The notes: a model not told the origin generated them from the letters alone. A stretch of 64,000 nt of DNA from Ignelater luminosus (GCA_011009095.1 VTPC01090616.1:241981-305980), one strand, 5' to 3'; shown: positions 11,626 through 23,779, counted from the stretch's first letter. Made by a program: numbers and translations.

Positions 11626-11910
11626 TTAATAACAAATAAAAACTGAGATATAAACACCTGCAAAAGTAAGGAAACGTACTTTGGCACTTCCCAAGGTTAT
11701 AAACGTCTCGATACGGTCTTGACTCTCTTTGTTAGGATATGAACACGGCAAAACACGAGCGGGTGATGTACCTAACGACTGCCCTTTCTTGACGATGTCA
11801 GAGAAGACTACTAGACCACCAACGTCATTGAATAGACCGTGCGCGAGAGGAATAAAAGGTGAGGGGGTTTCCCTTTGCAGCAGTGGCGACTTATTAATTA
11901 AGAGACACAA
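11626..11910 (-). other. Unassigned open frame with protein-like composition
   Basis: This minus-strand frame (94 residues) stands out from its AT-rich surroundings by GC content and mixed residue use. Its core reads HGLFNDVGGLVVFSDIVKKG and continues with PARVLPCSYPNKESQDRIE. The other minus frames are closed. It could be one exon, with a possible donor GGTGTTTA near 11655, or a fragment of an unknown element. I noted only a faint resemblance to the substrate-binding part of Hsp70-like proteins and do not assign it. Confidence 0.25.
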
Positions 11911-11930
11911 TCTTTTAAATTACATGTAAC

Positions 11931-12589
11931 AAACATACAATTTTATTATAAGTGCAAAGTAGTAAAATAATAGTTTCTATAATAATGTAATTTCAAATAT
12001 AACAAATACTGATAGAAAATCTTTTGTACTGAAATATGCCATCTTACAATATTCTACGCCACTATTGTCTTTACATGGCGGGAACTACTATTTATAATAA
12101 AATACAACTGCTTACAAAAGATATGATCGTATGAAAGCTTTCTCGAATGTTCTTTTGCACATGTAACACACTTGAACCATTTAAAAACTGTTTCCTACAA
12201 CTTAACCACAAATATAATGTGAGAATAATCCCACAGAATACGCGAGAACACTGTAAAACGCTGATTGCCGTCGCGTAGCCAAGCAGAGCAGAGGGAACAT
12301 GAGGTCAAAATTTATTTGCTGTTTATTTTCTCCCTTTGCCTCTCAAAACATGTTTGCTTCAAACACAACTAACGAAAGCCCGGTCTAGCCACTATGATGT
12401 CTGTGTACTGGACTGATTTCGATGTAGTTCTTACTCATGTACAGGGTTTAAACCCATGAAGAGTATAAGTTGTATGGGTAGTCAGTAATGGCTCAGAATT
12501 GTTTTATTAGTGAATGGGCTAATAACTACTAGGATTGAGTTTGATGCGGTTTTCACTCACACACACGATAAGATAACCGGAAAAATAAT
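11931..12589. other. Intergenic, nothing firm
   Basis: No coding region recognised. From about 12400 the sequence may be a diverged extension of the tandem array that follows. Confidence 0.35.
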
Positions 12590-13575
12590 ACGACTGGGAT
12601 TGGTATATGTTTCCACCTCTTCATTCTCTGAATTTTGCTAGCACAGTTTGTTAAGCCACATTATTAGCCAGTCTTAATAAATTATAAATATTTGAAGTTG
12701 TAGCAATCTTAGATTGATGTTGGTATATGTTTTCACCCCCTCATCCTCAGAATTTGACCATCACACATGGTGCGGGTGACTTCATTAGCCAGTCTTAATA
12801 ATTTATAAATATTTGGTGATGTAGCAATGTCTACATTACAGAGTTGGGGATTTTTGTAAGGTTGGAGTTGGTATGTTTCCACCCCCCTCCCCCATCCTCT
12901 GAATTTAGCCACCAAACTTGGTCAGATGACTTCCCTATAGTCTGTCTTAATAACCTGCAAGAATTTGGTGATGTAGCAATGTCTACGTGCAGAGTGAGGA
13001 GTTTTGCTGGTTTTGAGGTATTGGTGTGTATTTTCGCTCCTTCATCCTTTAAATATATGGCTACCAAGCTTGGTGAGGTGATTTCCCTAGCCAGTCTTAA
13101 TAAGTTGTAAAAATCTGCAGGTGATGTAGCACTGCCTCCTTGCAGGTTTGGGAATTTTTTTTGGATCAGGGTTGGTTTGTGTTTCCACTCCCTCCTTCTT
13201 CTAAATTTAGCTAACAAACTTGGTCAAGTGATTGTCGCAGCGTGTATTAATAACCTGTAAAAATTTAGTAATGTAGCAATACCTATTTGCACCACCACGA
13301 AACTTGGTGAAGTGACTTCACCAGCCGATCTTAATAATTTATAAATATTCCTACTTGAAGAGTTAGGAATTTTTCTTACATTGGGGTTGGTACGTGTTTC
13401 CACCCCTTTACCTTCAGAATTTAGCCATCAAACTTGGTCAGGTGACTTCCCTAGCCCGTCCTAATAATTCGCAAAAAGTTGGTGATGTAACAATGACTAC
13501 TTGCAGAGTTGGGAATTTCTTCTTGGATTGAGGTATATATTTCCATCATCTCACCTTCTGAATTTGTGTTTGAGA
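12590..13575. repeat. Tandem array of ~150-bp units (about seven copies)
   Basis: Units begin with variants of GTTGGTATATGTTTCCACC near 12600, 12719, 12866, 13018, 13170, 13386 and 13530. Each runs through a common core: CCTTCAGAATTTAGCCA, AACTTGGTCAGGTGACTTC, TAGCCAGTCTTAATAA and GATGTAGCAATG. Spacing is mostly 145-152 bp, with one shorter and one longer step. It is a diverged minisatellite. Open frames here on both strands come from the repeat itself. Confidence 0.85.
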
Positions 13576-14044
13576 TTTAGTTGGTGGCTTTCTCGTTGTA
13601 CCACAAAAGTCGATTAATATAAGTATAGTACTAGTTAATGATTATACAGAGAGAAATAAGGAAATGTGAATTTTTGTTGAAGTATTAGAATTAATTGACT
13701 TTTTCACTCCTGACGGTGTCTCATTTGGACCTAGAATTCTGTTTTATTGTTTCCATGATATGTATTTATCAAATTTTGCTTGATGAACTTGTTGTTTTGT
13801 TTTAATTATGGTTAAAATATTTTTCTGAGCTGTTTATTAAGGTGAAATAATTATACGTTACTGCATTGGTCCGCTGCGAAAAAGTAAATCTAAAATTAAA
13901 GTACGTAAATCGTTTTCTAACTTCAGCCACATTAATAAATAGTACAGTGTGATTGCAATTGATAGAGAATGGTTTGAATTTCGCGCCCAAGTTTTCCACG
14001 TGGCAGGTTGGCTATAGTGGGCACAGATTAAATAAAGGAAAGAT

Positions 14045-14290
14045 ATTTCACTCCCTATTCCACCAATGTTCCCATTTCTTGTCTCTGCACATTTACATTT
14101 GCAGCTCTGGGAGTTTACCACGCCTACTCTTTTACGCGCGTGTTATGAAAAGTACATACCAACCTGTGCTGCTTGCGCAGTACATGTCAAAATACCAAGC
14201 TCTGGGAGTTGCTTTGAGAGAGAGAGAGAGTGTGTAATAGAATCCACAAATTTGTCGAAGTAAAATATCTGACCTTTATTTAATCTGTGG
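14045..14290. repeat. ~230-bp dispersed repeat, left copy
   Basis: Matches 21027-21255 in the same orientation. Shared landmarks are CATTTCTTGTCTCTGC, CTCTGGGAGTTTACC, ACGCCTACTCTTTTACG, TTGCGCAGTACAT, AAGCTCTGGGAGTTGC, a GA-rich run, and TTATTTAATCTGTG. The two copies bracket the GC-rich LINE segment. No coding. Confidence 0.8.
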
Positions 14291-14371
14291 ATTAAATGAT
14301 TAAATAATAGCGATAATAGCACATTCGAGTGGCACCGTGCTAGTCAAGGAGCTTTGCTAGTACATACTGAC

Positions 14372-14519
14372 TGCGTTCGGAAAGTACCTCTGACAGCTAT
14401 TTTTGCCTGGGATCGTCTCTTGATCTTGTCGCTCAAATCTGGATTATTATTTGAGTAACAAAAACAATGTTACGATTTCAAGCAAAAATAACTATCAGAG
14501 GTAGCTTACCGAACGCGGG
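14372..14519. repeat. Fold-back element (GCGTTCGG arms)
   Basis: GCGTTCGGAAAGTACCTCTG at about 14374 is mirrored by CAGAGGTAGCTTACCGAACGC ending at about 14516, with AGCTATTTTTGC against GCAAAAATAACT continuing the arms inward. It is about 148 bp and non-coding, probably the tip or a relict of a DNA transposon. Confidence 0.65.
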
Positions 14520-15059
14520 GTGAATATGCACCGAGGCAAAGTGATCACGTGATCGAGTTGGCAACAACCGCGCCAAATTGAGAGCTTGTGGTTCGCACCT
14601 GAATTCAAATGAAAAAATTTATTGGCCCCCGAAAAATGCAAGTAGTTTGAAAATGGATAGGTAGGTATTACTTTCAAGTATTCTTTTATAAAGTAATAAC
14701 TTGTGTAGTGTTTTAACATTTAGCAATAACTAAGTAGAAATGCAATATTTACAAAATTTTCGACTTTAGGCCTCTCTTCCTTTTACATCGCAAAATTCAA
14801 CAACTCTTCAATATCTTTATCAGAGTTGGTGGTATCTGACATAATAGATTCTGACTCGACTAACTCTTCAACAATCAAACCTTTTAATAAACCTTCCATT
14901 TTATAGTTTAAAATTACACAAACGCTAGATGCACCGTGAAGTAAAACAGTGCAAGTTAGAGCGACCCGAGAAAGTGCAGTGCAACCACCCGAAAACACGG
15001 CACCGAAAAAACGCGAATCAAGTGCACCAGTGCCACCACCCGAACGTACAATATAAGTC
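14520..15059. other. Gene-free stretch before the LINE
   Basis: A minus-strand frame at 14783-14895 reads like an acidic N-terminus (MEGLLKGLIVEELVESES), but no partner exon or family was recognised. TTTTACATCGCAAAATTCAA here recurs near 23280, so part of this is repeat. Confidence 0.35.
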
Positions 15060-15211
15060 ACATATTTCACTCCCTATACCGCGACACAGTTCGTTCCAAC
15101 GCCTGATAGTGTTTGGACGTGCTTACTGTTACAACATAGAGTTCTCTCGCCGGTACGTGCGTTCGCAATTCAATCGTACACAACAGGTGAGCCATTTTAA
15201 GTTTTTTAACC

Positions 15212-16868
15212 ATGTCCACTAGCCGTTCGGCGAAAGGACATACCTGTCCCGGTAAAGACCCTCCCGGTCCCCCCCCCCTCCTATCCCTCTACCCTCCCGA
15301 AGCACGACCTCAACCAAGAAAACCGCCACTAACAAACGCAACTCGACCGCTACGAAACCGACTATCCCTACCAAACCCGACGTTCCCCGGACCAACCAGC
15401 ATACCACCAAAAACCAAACTCGCTCGCTCCAACCACCTGCCATTCCCTTCACTCCCAGCCCTCCCCCGACCTCGCCCCAACCGACCTCCGATCTCGCATT
15501 CAATCCTACGCACCTTATCCAAACCCCAAACTCCATCATGATCCCCCTCGACCCACCGCTTGTCCGTTCCTATGCCTCCGTAGCTTCCACCATCACCACC
15601 ACCACTGCCACCGCTTCCGGCTGTATTCCCTCTCCTTGCAGATCCCCTACCCCTTTCATCCACCATCCCTCATCTCGTTTCAATCCGCCCGATTCCCCAC
15701 ACTCCTCCACAGGCCCCTCCGCTCGATCCAGTCCCGCCCTATCATCCAGATCCATTTCCCCCCATGTTGACCGAAGACATCCAGGACCAGACCAGTAAAC
15801 GACTCCACTCCCCATCATCCGACGCTAGCACCCACGACTGGCAGACCATCACCACCAAAAAGCGACGCGCCGTTACCTCAACTCCAACTACCACTCCTGC
15901 CAGCAAACCTTCCGCACCCGCCACCAACCGCCATGTCACCGCCTCACCTCCTGCACCCACCACCCAACCTAAGACCACCACCACCTGCCTCGTAAACGGC
16001 CTGCCAAAAGCCCAATCCAACCTTAAAACCATCTCCTTACTGCTCCGCAGAATTCCTGGACTCCGCGTATCCGACGTATCCGTCCTCCTCAGCGGCACCG
16101 TTCGCATTTCCTCACCCCAGACCGACCTCCAGGAGCGACTCACTACCCTGAGCCACCTGGTAGGCGGGCCTGTCCGGATTTCGCCCATCACCAAACTCGA
16201 CAGAGCCCAACCTCGTCCTCCACTTCAGCCCTCGTTCTCCTGTGTCCTCCGGAACGTCGACTACGACATCTCCGCCGAAGTTCTCCCGGGTTTGGCGCAT
16301 CCGTTCCAAAGCCACCGACCGCGACACGAGTTTTATGCGAGTGATCACCACTTGCAAGAAGACTCTGGACGCGCTCCTTGGTGGAGGTCTCAGGATGTTC
16401 CACCATACCTTCAGAGCTAAACCTTCCCATACCCCTAAACCCCAGCCGGTTCAGTGCTCCAAGTGCCTCAAATTTGACCACCCAACCTCTCTATGTCAAG
16501 TCCGGCGTCCCATCTGCGGTGTCTGCGGAGATTTCCACAACACCCACTCTTGCACCGCAGCTATCACCCCCAAATGCGGAAATTGCGGAGGAGACCACGT
16601 CGCCTTCTCCAAGCAATGCCCCGAACGCCCATCCGAACCTGTCACGCCCGAGGCCGCCGCTCCACTCAAGCCCGTACAAGAAGAAGATTCTTCCCGTATC
16701 CGCAATTTTGTACGGTTCTTCCTTACCTCCTTCCTCAATCTCTTCCCCAACCAACGGGACCACACCCTCCGCATTCTAGCTCCCCTAATCTACACTTTCT
16801 TCGGCTTTCGGGTCGAAGCTTCAGTGGCTGGGAACTGGCTGCACATCTCCTTTTTAGAACGCCAGTAA
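15212..16868 (+). pseudogene. LINE ORF1 (gag-like, CCHC zinc knuckles), frame-disrupted
   Basis: The RNA-binding ORF1 protein of a jockey-type element. The Pro/Thr/Ser-rich N-terminal part lies in shifting frames (15212-15541, 15538-15798, 15764-16420). The conserved part is in the frame from 16242 to 16868: a PRE_C2HC-like stretch (KATDRDTSFMRVITTCKKT) and then three CCHC knuckles (CSKCLKFDHPTSLC, CGVCGDFHNTHSC, CGNCGGDHVAFSKQC). The join between the 15764 and 16242 frames falls near 16285. At least three frame changes mean no full-length product can be made. Confidence 0.75.
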
Positions 16869-16936
16869 ATATCGACGATAAAGCGTTCCCCCTCCTCATT
16901 CCCCCTCCTCATTCCCCCTCCATCTTCATCCTTCCT

Positions 16937-19801
16937 ATGGATCTTGTCCTCTCCACGGTGAACGCCAACGGCTGGAGCCGGAAGCGCCCACTGGTGGAGA
17001 ACCTCATCCGATCCCATCATATTCATATCCTGTCTATCACAGAAACCCACCTCGCGAAATTCCAAAACATCACCCTTCCCGGATTCCAGGTTCTCCGCCA
17101 CGATGCACCTCGCCGCACCGCCGGCGCTGCTCTGGCAATCCACTCCAGCCTCCTTCACTCCCCACTTGATCTCCCACCCGAATTCACCCATCTCAACCGC
17201 TGCGCTGCCACCCTTGACGTACCCGGCGGCGCAGTCCACCTATTCTCCATTTACATCCCTCCTGACAACTCACCCTTCCCCGAAGACTTCTTCGAGTTTG
17301 TGGCTCGGTCCTACCGGAGGGCGGTGATAATGGGCGACTTTAACGCCCGTCACACGGCCTTCGGGGACACGGCTACCAATTCGAGGGGTCGAACCCTCTC
17401 CAACATCCTCCTTCAGCTTCCCTTCTACCGAATCCCCAACTCCGAACCTACCTTCATAAACCATAACGGCTCCTCCATCGTTGACCACATCCTCATCACA
17501 GATTCCCTCACCCCCTTTTTTCCTGACCCCGCCACTATCGGCACTCCTATCTCCAGCGACCACTTACCTCTCATCACCACATCCACCCTCCTGAACCTCC
17601 CCATTCCTTCCAACTCTAACCGTACCATCTGAGACTGGAACAAAGCCGACTGGCGGAAGTTCCAGGATCACGTCTCCACTCACCTTCCTATCTCCCCTCC
17701 ACTCTCCACCATCCCTGACATTGACCAAACCATCGCAAACCTCACCCACTCCATCCAGGAGGCCGTGGAGTCCTCCGTTCCCACCAAAACTATCAGGACC
17801 GACCGCCCACCCCTTCCGCCACACATCCTCCGCCTCATCAAGGAAAAAAAGGCGACCCTCCGCCTCTTTGTTCGCACCAGAGACCCCACCGTCAAGGCGG
17901 ACTGGAACCGCCTCAACGCGCTAGTTCGCCTGCTTACGACCAGGTTTCGAGAGGCGCGTTGGGCGACAACATGCTCCAGTCTCGACTACCGAGACGGCTC
18001 CCACTTCTGGTCCAAGTTGAAAACCATAACTGGACAAAGAAAATCCAACCGCCCAGCCCACCTCCGCCATAATAATCAAACCATCTCGGATCCGCAGGGG
18101 CAAGCCCAACTCTTCGCCGACCTTCTCGACGAAGTCCACCAATTCCCACAAGATCCCCGATTTGACCACATACAAGCCCAGTACATTCACACGCGGATCC
18201 GCCACGACCCAACCATCTCTCCTCTCATCGCCGTCCCTCCTATAAGACCCAGCGACCCGCCTCCGCCGGAGATGCTCCAAAACATCAATGCAGAAGAAAC
18301 GGCGGCTGCCATCGCATCGGGCAAAAACTCCGCCCCGGGCGAGGACTCCCTTACCAGGAGAGTCCTTCGCCACCTTCCTCAAGACGCCATGGACCTCCTC
18401 ACCCAAATCTTCAACCACTGTATGCGTTGTGGCTACTTTCCTTCAGCCTGGAAAAGCGCTACTGTGGTTATGATCCACAAAAAACAAAAAAATTTTACGG
18501 ACCCCGCATCTTACAGGCCCATTGCCCTTCTCAACGTCCTAGGCAAGATCTTCGAACGAATCCTTGCCGACAGACTGAGAGACCATCTCGTCGACACCAA
18601 TTTATTATCTCCCCACCAGTTTGGGTTTCGACCCAACAGATCCACCTCTGACCCACTTCTCTTGCTCCACACTGACGTTGCCAAATCTCTCAATCAAGGC
18701 AGGTGCGTTGCCGGTGTTTTTCTGGACATCGAACGTGCCTTTGACAAAGTCTGGCACGAAGGGCTTCTTCACAAGCTCCTTAACGCACAAATCCCGCCCG
18801 GCTTCGTCAGGCTAATCAATAGCTACCTCTCTCATCGTCAGCACAGAGTGCGTATCAAAGGCATCCTCTCCAAACCATTCACACCCAGAGCCGGAGTCCC
18901 TCAAGGCTCGATCCTCGCTCCTATCCTTTTCATCCTCTACTGTCATGACATCCCCAGACCCGAGCCGCTTCCGGCCCTCAACGCTCAATCCTCGACCGTC
19001 CGCATCACCCAGTACGCCGACGATACCGCCCTCTGGGCTAGTGGCCGTAACGCCAGGACCGCGAGCCGCCACCTCGCTCGAGCTCTCGCTCGGCTGGAGG
19101 ATTGGTTCCGACTCTGGCGCCTCAAACCCAACCCCGACAAATCGCAGGCTATCCTCTTTCGACACCCCTACCAAACCCGAAGTTCCCGTTTCCGGAAAAC
19201 AGATGTCCGCTTGGACCTCTGGGGTTCCCGACTTCTTCTCACCCGATCAGTCCAATACCTAGGTTGTTCGTTCACATACACCCTCCACTGGGGCGCCGAG
19301 CTGCGCAGGTGTCTCGACGCCGTTCAGCGCCGCGCCTCCATTCTAGCCGTGCTCCGCGGCAATTTCCGGGGCTGCCACCCCAAGACCCTTATACATACGT
19401 ATAAAACTTTCATCCGGCCCCTCATCGACTTTCGTCATCCCTGCTTCTGTGCCCTCAAACGCTACCAATTAAATAGTCTTCGCCAGAAAGAGAGGCGGGT
19501 CTGTCGGGGGATGCTGGGTCTGGGTCGCTTTCACCCCTCCGTGGAGGTCTGCGACCGGGCCGGCATTCCCCCTATAGACGCGCGGCTCGAGTCCCTCCAG
19601 GGTCGATATGTTCATCGAGCCATCGATCACAATCGAGAGGCTCAACTTGCCATCCTCGCCACGCCTGCTGGCTACCAACCCCACCAAATCAACTACAAAC
19701 TGAAGTTCCCCCCGGCCATCTACCTAGGCCGTGCCACCTTCCTGACCCCAGACCTCGACGCAATCCTAGACAACACTCCAATCGCCCTTAGACTCCCATA
19801 A
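16937..19801 (+). pseudogene. LINE ORF2 (endonuclease + reverse transcriptase) with one in-frame stop
   Basis: One continuous frame of 955 codons from the ATG at 16937 (MDLVLSTVNANGW). The endonuclease shows NANGW, the catalytic Glu in ITETHL, GDFNARH and SSDHLPL. The reverse transcriptase shows SYRPIALLNVLGKIFE, FLDIERAFDKVWH, GVPQGSILAPILF and the catalytic YADDT. A C-terminal region follows to the stop at 19799-19801. A single TGA at 17630-17632, between endonuclease and RT (...NRTI stop DWNKADW), interrupts it. The position reads as a former Trp codon. Apart from this one codon ORF2 looks whole, so the copy is young or was recently active. Confidence 0.88.
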
Positions 19802-20250
19802 CATACATCTCCCTCTCCGTTCTCTGCACGCCTATTCCCTTTAACAATCACATGAACAACGATTCTGCTCCACGTACACACTCTCACACTTCTCACTACA
19901 CAATTCCAACACCGTTCTGAAAAGAACCGTCGCGTCGAACTCCTCGTCGTCTCTGTGTGACGGCTCGTTGGCCGTCCTTGGGCATCCCCACCGACGGGGA
20001 TTATGGAGGACCTGCTTCCGGCCTGCACCACCATCGCCACAAGACCACCATCACCGTGGACGGCGGGCGTGCGGACTGCTTGGTGCCCGACATGGCGTGC
20101 ACGACAGGAGTTACCCAATTTTTCCAATTCACCAGCCATAGAGAAATTAAGTTTTCTAAATGGCAGCCACCTACGGTGGCATTTTATTCATTGACTCGCC
20201 GCCCTATACCGCAGTCCGGCTTCGAGCGACACGCGAAACGGTCGACCCGA

Positions 20251-21026
20251 ATCCAGTTGGTGCGGTAATGCACTGAAGCAGAATAGTAAGCAGCACTCAC
20301 CAAATCCATCTGCAAGTGCCACCGGGTCAGGGTCGGGACTCGGTGCTGGCAGAGATCCAGTCCACTTTCTCAGCCTCTTCCAAACGACCTACATCGGGAG
20401 GTAGGTCGCCATCATCTAGGACTCCTCGGTCGATATCCGCGCCTGAGGCTCCGCGGTATCACCACCTCCAGCTGCTGAAATTCTGCTTCCGTCCGTTACC
20501 GCATTGGTGCTCCTTTTCCTTTCCCATCCCACTCCCCTCCTAAATCCTCTCACGACGCGAACCGTGGGGGATTGTGCTTCTGAAAAAAACCGTTGACCAC
20601 ACCCACCTTCCCGCCAATATTACCTACAACCAATCAACTCCTTTCCCACCAACCATACCACACCCACTGTTCCAATCAATCATCATCCACCCTCTACCTC
20701 CTCCCACAACAACATCTTCTCCAATGCCGCTATCGCTCCACCACATCAACGAACAATCCACAATCACGGCCGCCGTCAACCGTCAACTACCAACTTCAAC
20801 TTCAACTTCCAACTTCAAGATCCGCCGCGAGCCAACGAAAATATAATCCAGCGTCCCAAGCCATCTTCACTGCCTTGCCACCAACTCCAACTCCGAAGAC
20901 AAACTGCACCAATTCCAATCCAAGTGACGAGCAGCGTTTTGGACACCATTAACACCATTCGAAAGCTTGAGAGAGGTCAACAGCCTCTAAAGCAGTCGCG
21001 CCACGCGCGACAATAACGATGATCTG
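20251..21026. other. C-rich block downstream of the LINE
   Basis: Still GC- and C-rich, like the LINE. Contains CCCTCCTAAATCCTCTCACG at 20535 and long CCA/CAAC-rich text at 20600-20900. No reverse transcriptase or gag motif. It may be LINE 3' UTR or the 5' part of a second retroelement. Open frames are low-complexity. Confidence 0.4.
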
Positions 21027-21255
21027 CCTGTCCCTATACCATCAACGTTTCCATTTTTTGTCTCTGCGCATTTATATTAGCAACTCTGAGAGTTACCCAC
21101 GCCTATTCTTTTACGCTCGTTTTATGAAAAGTGCTTGCGCAGTACATATCAAAGTAGCAAGCTCTGGGAGTTGCTTGGAAAGAGAGAGCAGTATAGAATC
21201 CATAAATCTGTGGAAATGTGAAACATCAGACTCTTATTTAATCTGTGTAGTGGGT
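21027..21255. repeat. ~230-bp dispersed repeat, right copy
   Basis: Direct-orientation partner of 14045-14290, diverged by small deletions (the region around CCAACCTGTGCTGC is missing here). It ends with the same TTATTTAATCTGTG. Confidence 0.8.
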
Positions 21256-21960
21256 AAGCGTCATAGTCATACACAGAATATTGTCATATACGTATATGGT
21301 AAGAGTTCAAGGTCATTCGGGAGTAAATTGCCAAATTACATATATTGTTATTTGCCAACATAAAAATAATTTAAACATGGCATCAAATTCAAACCATCCT
21401 CAATCATTTGCAATCACACTGTACTGTGAATACTAAGTTTCTTGACAAATAGTGACGTTCTTCAGTATAAAATTGCAATAACTGTTTTTTGAAAAACTAG
21501 ACGTCAGAGGAAAATTTTAATAGCAGATTTACGTCTTTAATTTATAAGGAATAATATTTCAATATGCTTTATGTAAGACCATTTTAATACACCCTGTATG
21601 TTGTAAACACAGGGTATTGTTGAAATGAGTAGAAGTGTTCATATTTTTAATGGCCTTAATTTTAACTGTTTTGACAGGGTTATTACTATAAAAAAATTGA
21701 CACTTTATTTTCTTTAATGAAACTTTGTGGAATAATATTGCATCTTATTATAGTGTTTTATCATAAACTGACAGTTGATTATTTAGATTTATCTACGACT
21801 CTTCAATAATATAGTCAGAAGTGTTAGAATCGTAGATAAAACGTCGTATTCGACTCGCACATAATGGGCATTATGTGCTCGTTGAATAATATACTATTAG
21901 TGGCAATTTAGATGTTATCAGAAAATAAAATCTGACATTTGGTGATGTGTGGTTTAAGAG
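21256..21960. other. Intergenic, repeat-bearing
   Basis: Contains a transposon end ACACCCTGTA at about 21590 and a segment (about 21793-21900) sharing CTCTTCAATAATA and GCTCGTTGAATAATATACT with parts of the hAT-like element at 27887-28290. No gene. Confidence 0.4.
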
Positions 21961-21962
21961 TA

Positions 21963-22370
21963 GGGTTGCCAGATATCCTATATTTAACTAAAATCTACTA
22001 TCTCCTATTTACTATTGAATATATTTTTCTGTTTTCTATTATAATATATAATAATTAACAAAAGAATAGAGAAAAAAACCAACTTATTTCATATTTCAGA
22101 CTTAAATTTTCGTTTATGTGTAATGTTGCCTAACATTTGATTGTTTGTTTGATATTAAAAGGACTTTTATTTACTTAAGTAGGCTTAAATAAGTGTTTGT
22201 TTATGTTTTTTATCGTGGAAATAAAGTTGTGTTTGTTATTTCTTACAATAATGTTTAAACTATCTTGCGTTAATACAGCAAGTTAGAAAATTTTTACGTG
22301 ATCTCCTATATTCGCCTATATATTTCCTCATCTTATCTTCTATTTTTTGCTTTTTACAATCTGGCAACCC
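21963..22370. mobile_element. MITE with GGGTTGCCAG ends (uninterrupted copy)
   Basis: Ends are TA-GGGTTGCCAG and CTGGCAACCC-TA. Length is 408 bp, with TA on both sides (21961-21962 and 22371-22372). It is non-autonomous with no ORF. The same element is present at 44716-46353, where a mariner has landed in it. The empty site of that mariner corresponds to GATATTAAAAGG near 22153 here. Confidence 0.88.
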
Positions 22371-22372
22371 TA

Positions 22373-23480
22373 TTTAAAAATTATAGACATGACTATAGTA
22401 AATAATTTGTTTTTCTTTTTAATAATAAATCACAATAAGACATGGCTTTCCACTTTTATGATCTTACGTGATTTGACGCGTTTCGATATAACGTATCATT
22501 TTCAAAGACACAAATTTATAGGTAACTAGAAATTATGATTTTCATCTTCATCTAATACCTGTAGCAATGGCGTCTTTATAAGGTCGATCTGCTCATTCAC
22601 ATTAAAGGTTGTTTGTGTTTGCAAATTTCAAATGCTTCCAAAACATTTAATTCGTGTTTATTATTGTAAAAAGTGTAAAAATATAATGTAGTTATTTGTG
22701 GTCATAGGCACAGTATGCTGTACAGTGATTGTGTTCTATTAGGTGTTTTGCAAAATTGGATAAATAAATAATCATATAACAGAAAACAATAACTACACTT
22801 TGAACAAATAATTAAGAGACTAACATTAGGAAAAGTCTATGAAATACAATGTAAAGATACCCTAAATATATGCTAATTTGACTAGATTTTGAATTGATAA
22901 GGAAGAATTTACAAATTTCCGAAATGTCATCAATATACAATTATAATAAAATAATAATTTTTAAGTACTGGATTTCGGCCAATTATTTAATCTAATTGGA
23001 AAACATATTGGCATTGTTTGAACAGATAAACTAATTGCATTTGCATCTCAGTTAAAGAATTCTTACTAAAATTCTTATCAAAACCTCTAGATTTAAGGCG
23101 GAAAAGGTAGAAACGGCAACACCAATATTATGCTGCTTTCTGCCTTCTGCTTTAAGACTCTTCAGCTACTTTATTTACTTTTAATAGGAAGTGGAAAAAA
23201 ACAAATTGTATGTATCTTGTATGTATATGTATTTTTTAGTAGGTGCAACAAGAGACGACTTGATAGTTAACACTTCATTTTACATCGCAAAATTCAACAA
23301 CATTCAACACGTCGATCAGTAGTAGGACATGAACTGCATTTTGCTCTTTATGTAAAAATTTAATTACTAAAATAATTTTAAGCAGATTATATTATAATTA
23401 TTATAATGTGATGTGCTTAACATAGGAAACTTTTAAATCTACCGCCTCAAGATTCAGTTTACTTTTTCGAATAAACACCA
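22373..23480. other. Intergenic, nothing recognised
   Basis: AT-rich, no exon or repeat boundary seen apart from a short shared phrase near 23280 (TTTTACATCGCAAAATTCAA, also near 14785). Confidence 0.45.
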
Positions 23481-23489
23481 GGCGTCTCA

Positions 23490-23769
23490 TTAGCGTTGCT
23501 TGCTTCCTTTTCCTCCTGTGTTTGACGGATAAGGTACTGTGTTAGTTGTACAAAATTACTTTAAGACATATTTATTTATAATCATCGATGTTTTAACTAA
23601 GTTAATTTCTTCATAAATCTTTAATCGGTATAATTTATAATTTAACTTAATCGAGATTGTGTATATTTTCATACTAAGATTATTAAGTTAGTTTTAGTTA
23701 AGGTTATGTTGTTCATGTGAAGTTGTGTCTGTTATAAACAAATTGAATTCCTTTTCTTTTGTATTGCAG
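23490..23769 (+). promoter_or_regulatory. RpL15 promoter end, TOP-type start and 5' UTR intron
   Basis: CTTCCTTTTCCTCC at 23503-23516 is a terminal oligopyrimidine (TOP) tract of the kind that starts ribosomal protein mRNAs and puts them under TOR/LARP1 translational control. A short leader exon ends at AAG (23533) before GTACTG, and the intron closes at TTGCAG (23769), ten bases before the ATG at 23780. The exact start is inferred. Confidence 0.6.
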
Positions 23770-23779
23770 ATCGTAAAAC

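Larger units (their letters stand above)
15060..20250 (+). mobile_element. Jockey-like non-LTR retrotransposon (LINE)
   Basis: A GC-rich, C-strand-biased block in otherwise AT-rich DNA. It encodes a gag-like ORF1 with a PRE_C2HC-type region and three CCHC knuckles (about 15212-16868), then ORF2 with an AP endonuclease and a reverse transcriptase (16937-19801). Order and motifs fit the jockey clade. The 5' end is placed near 15060 and the 3' end near 20250 by composition only. No poly(A) tail or target duplication was found. The copy is not intact: ORF1 changes frame about three times and ORF2 has one internal stop. Confidence 0.85.

Noticed and set aside
12733-13217. Open frames on both strands at 12.7-13.2 kb
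   Set aside because: They follow the period of the tandem array and repeat with it, so they are not genes.
15219-19801. Many long minus-strand and off-frame open frames across the LINE
   Set aside because: They are shadows of the GC-rich, C-biased ORF1 and ORF2. None has its own motifs.
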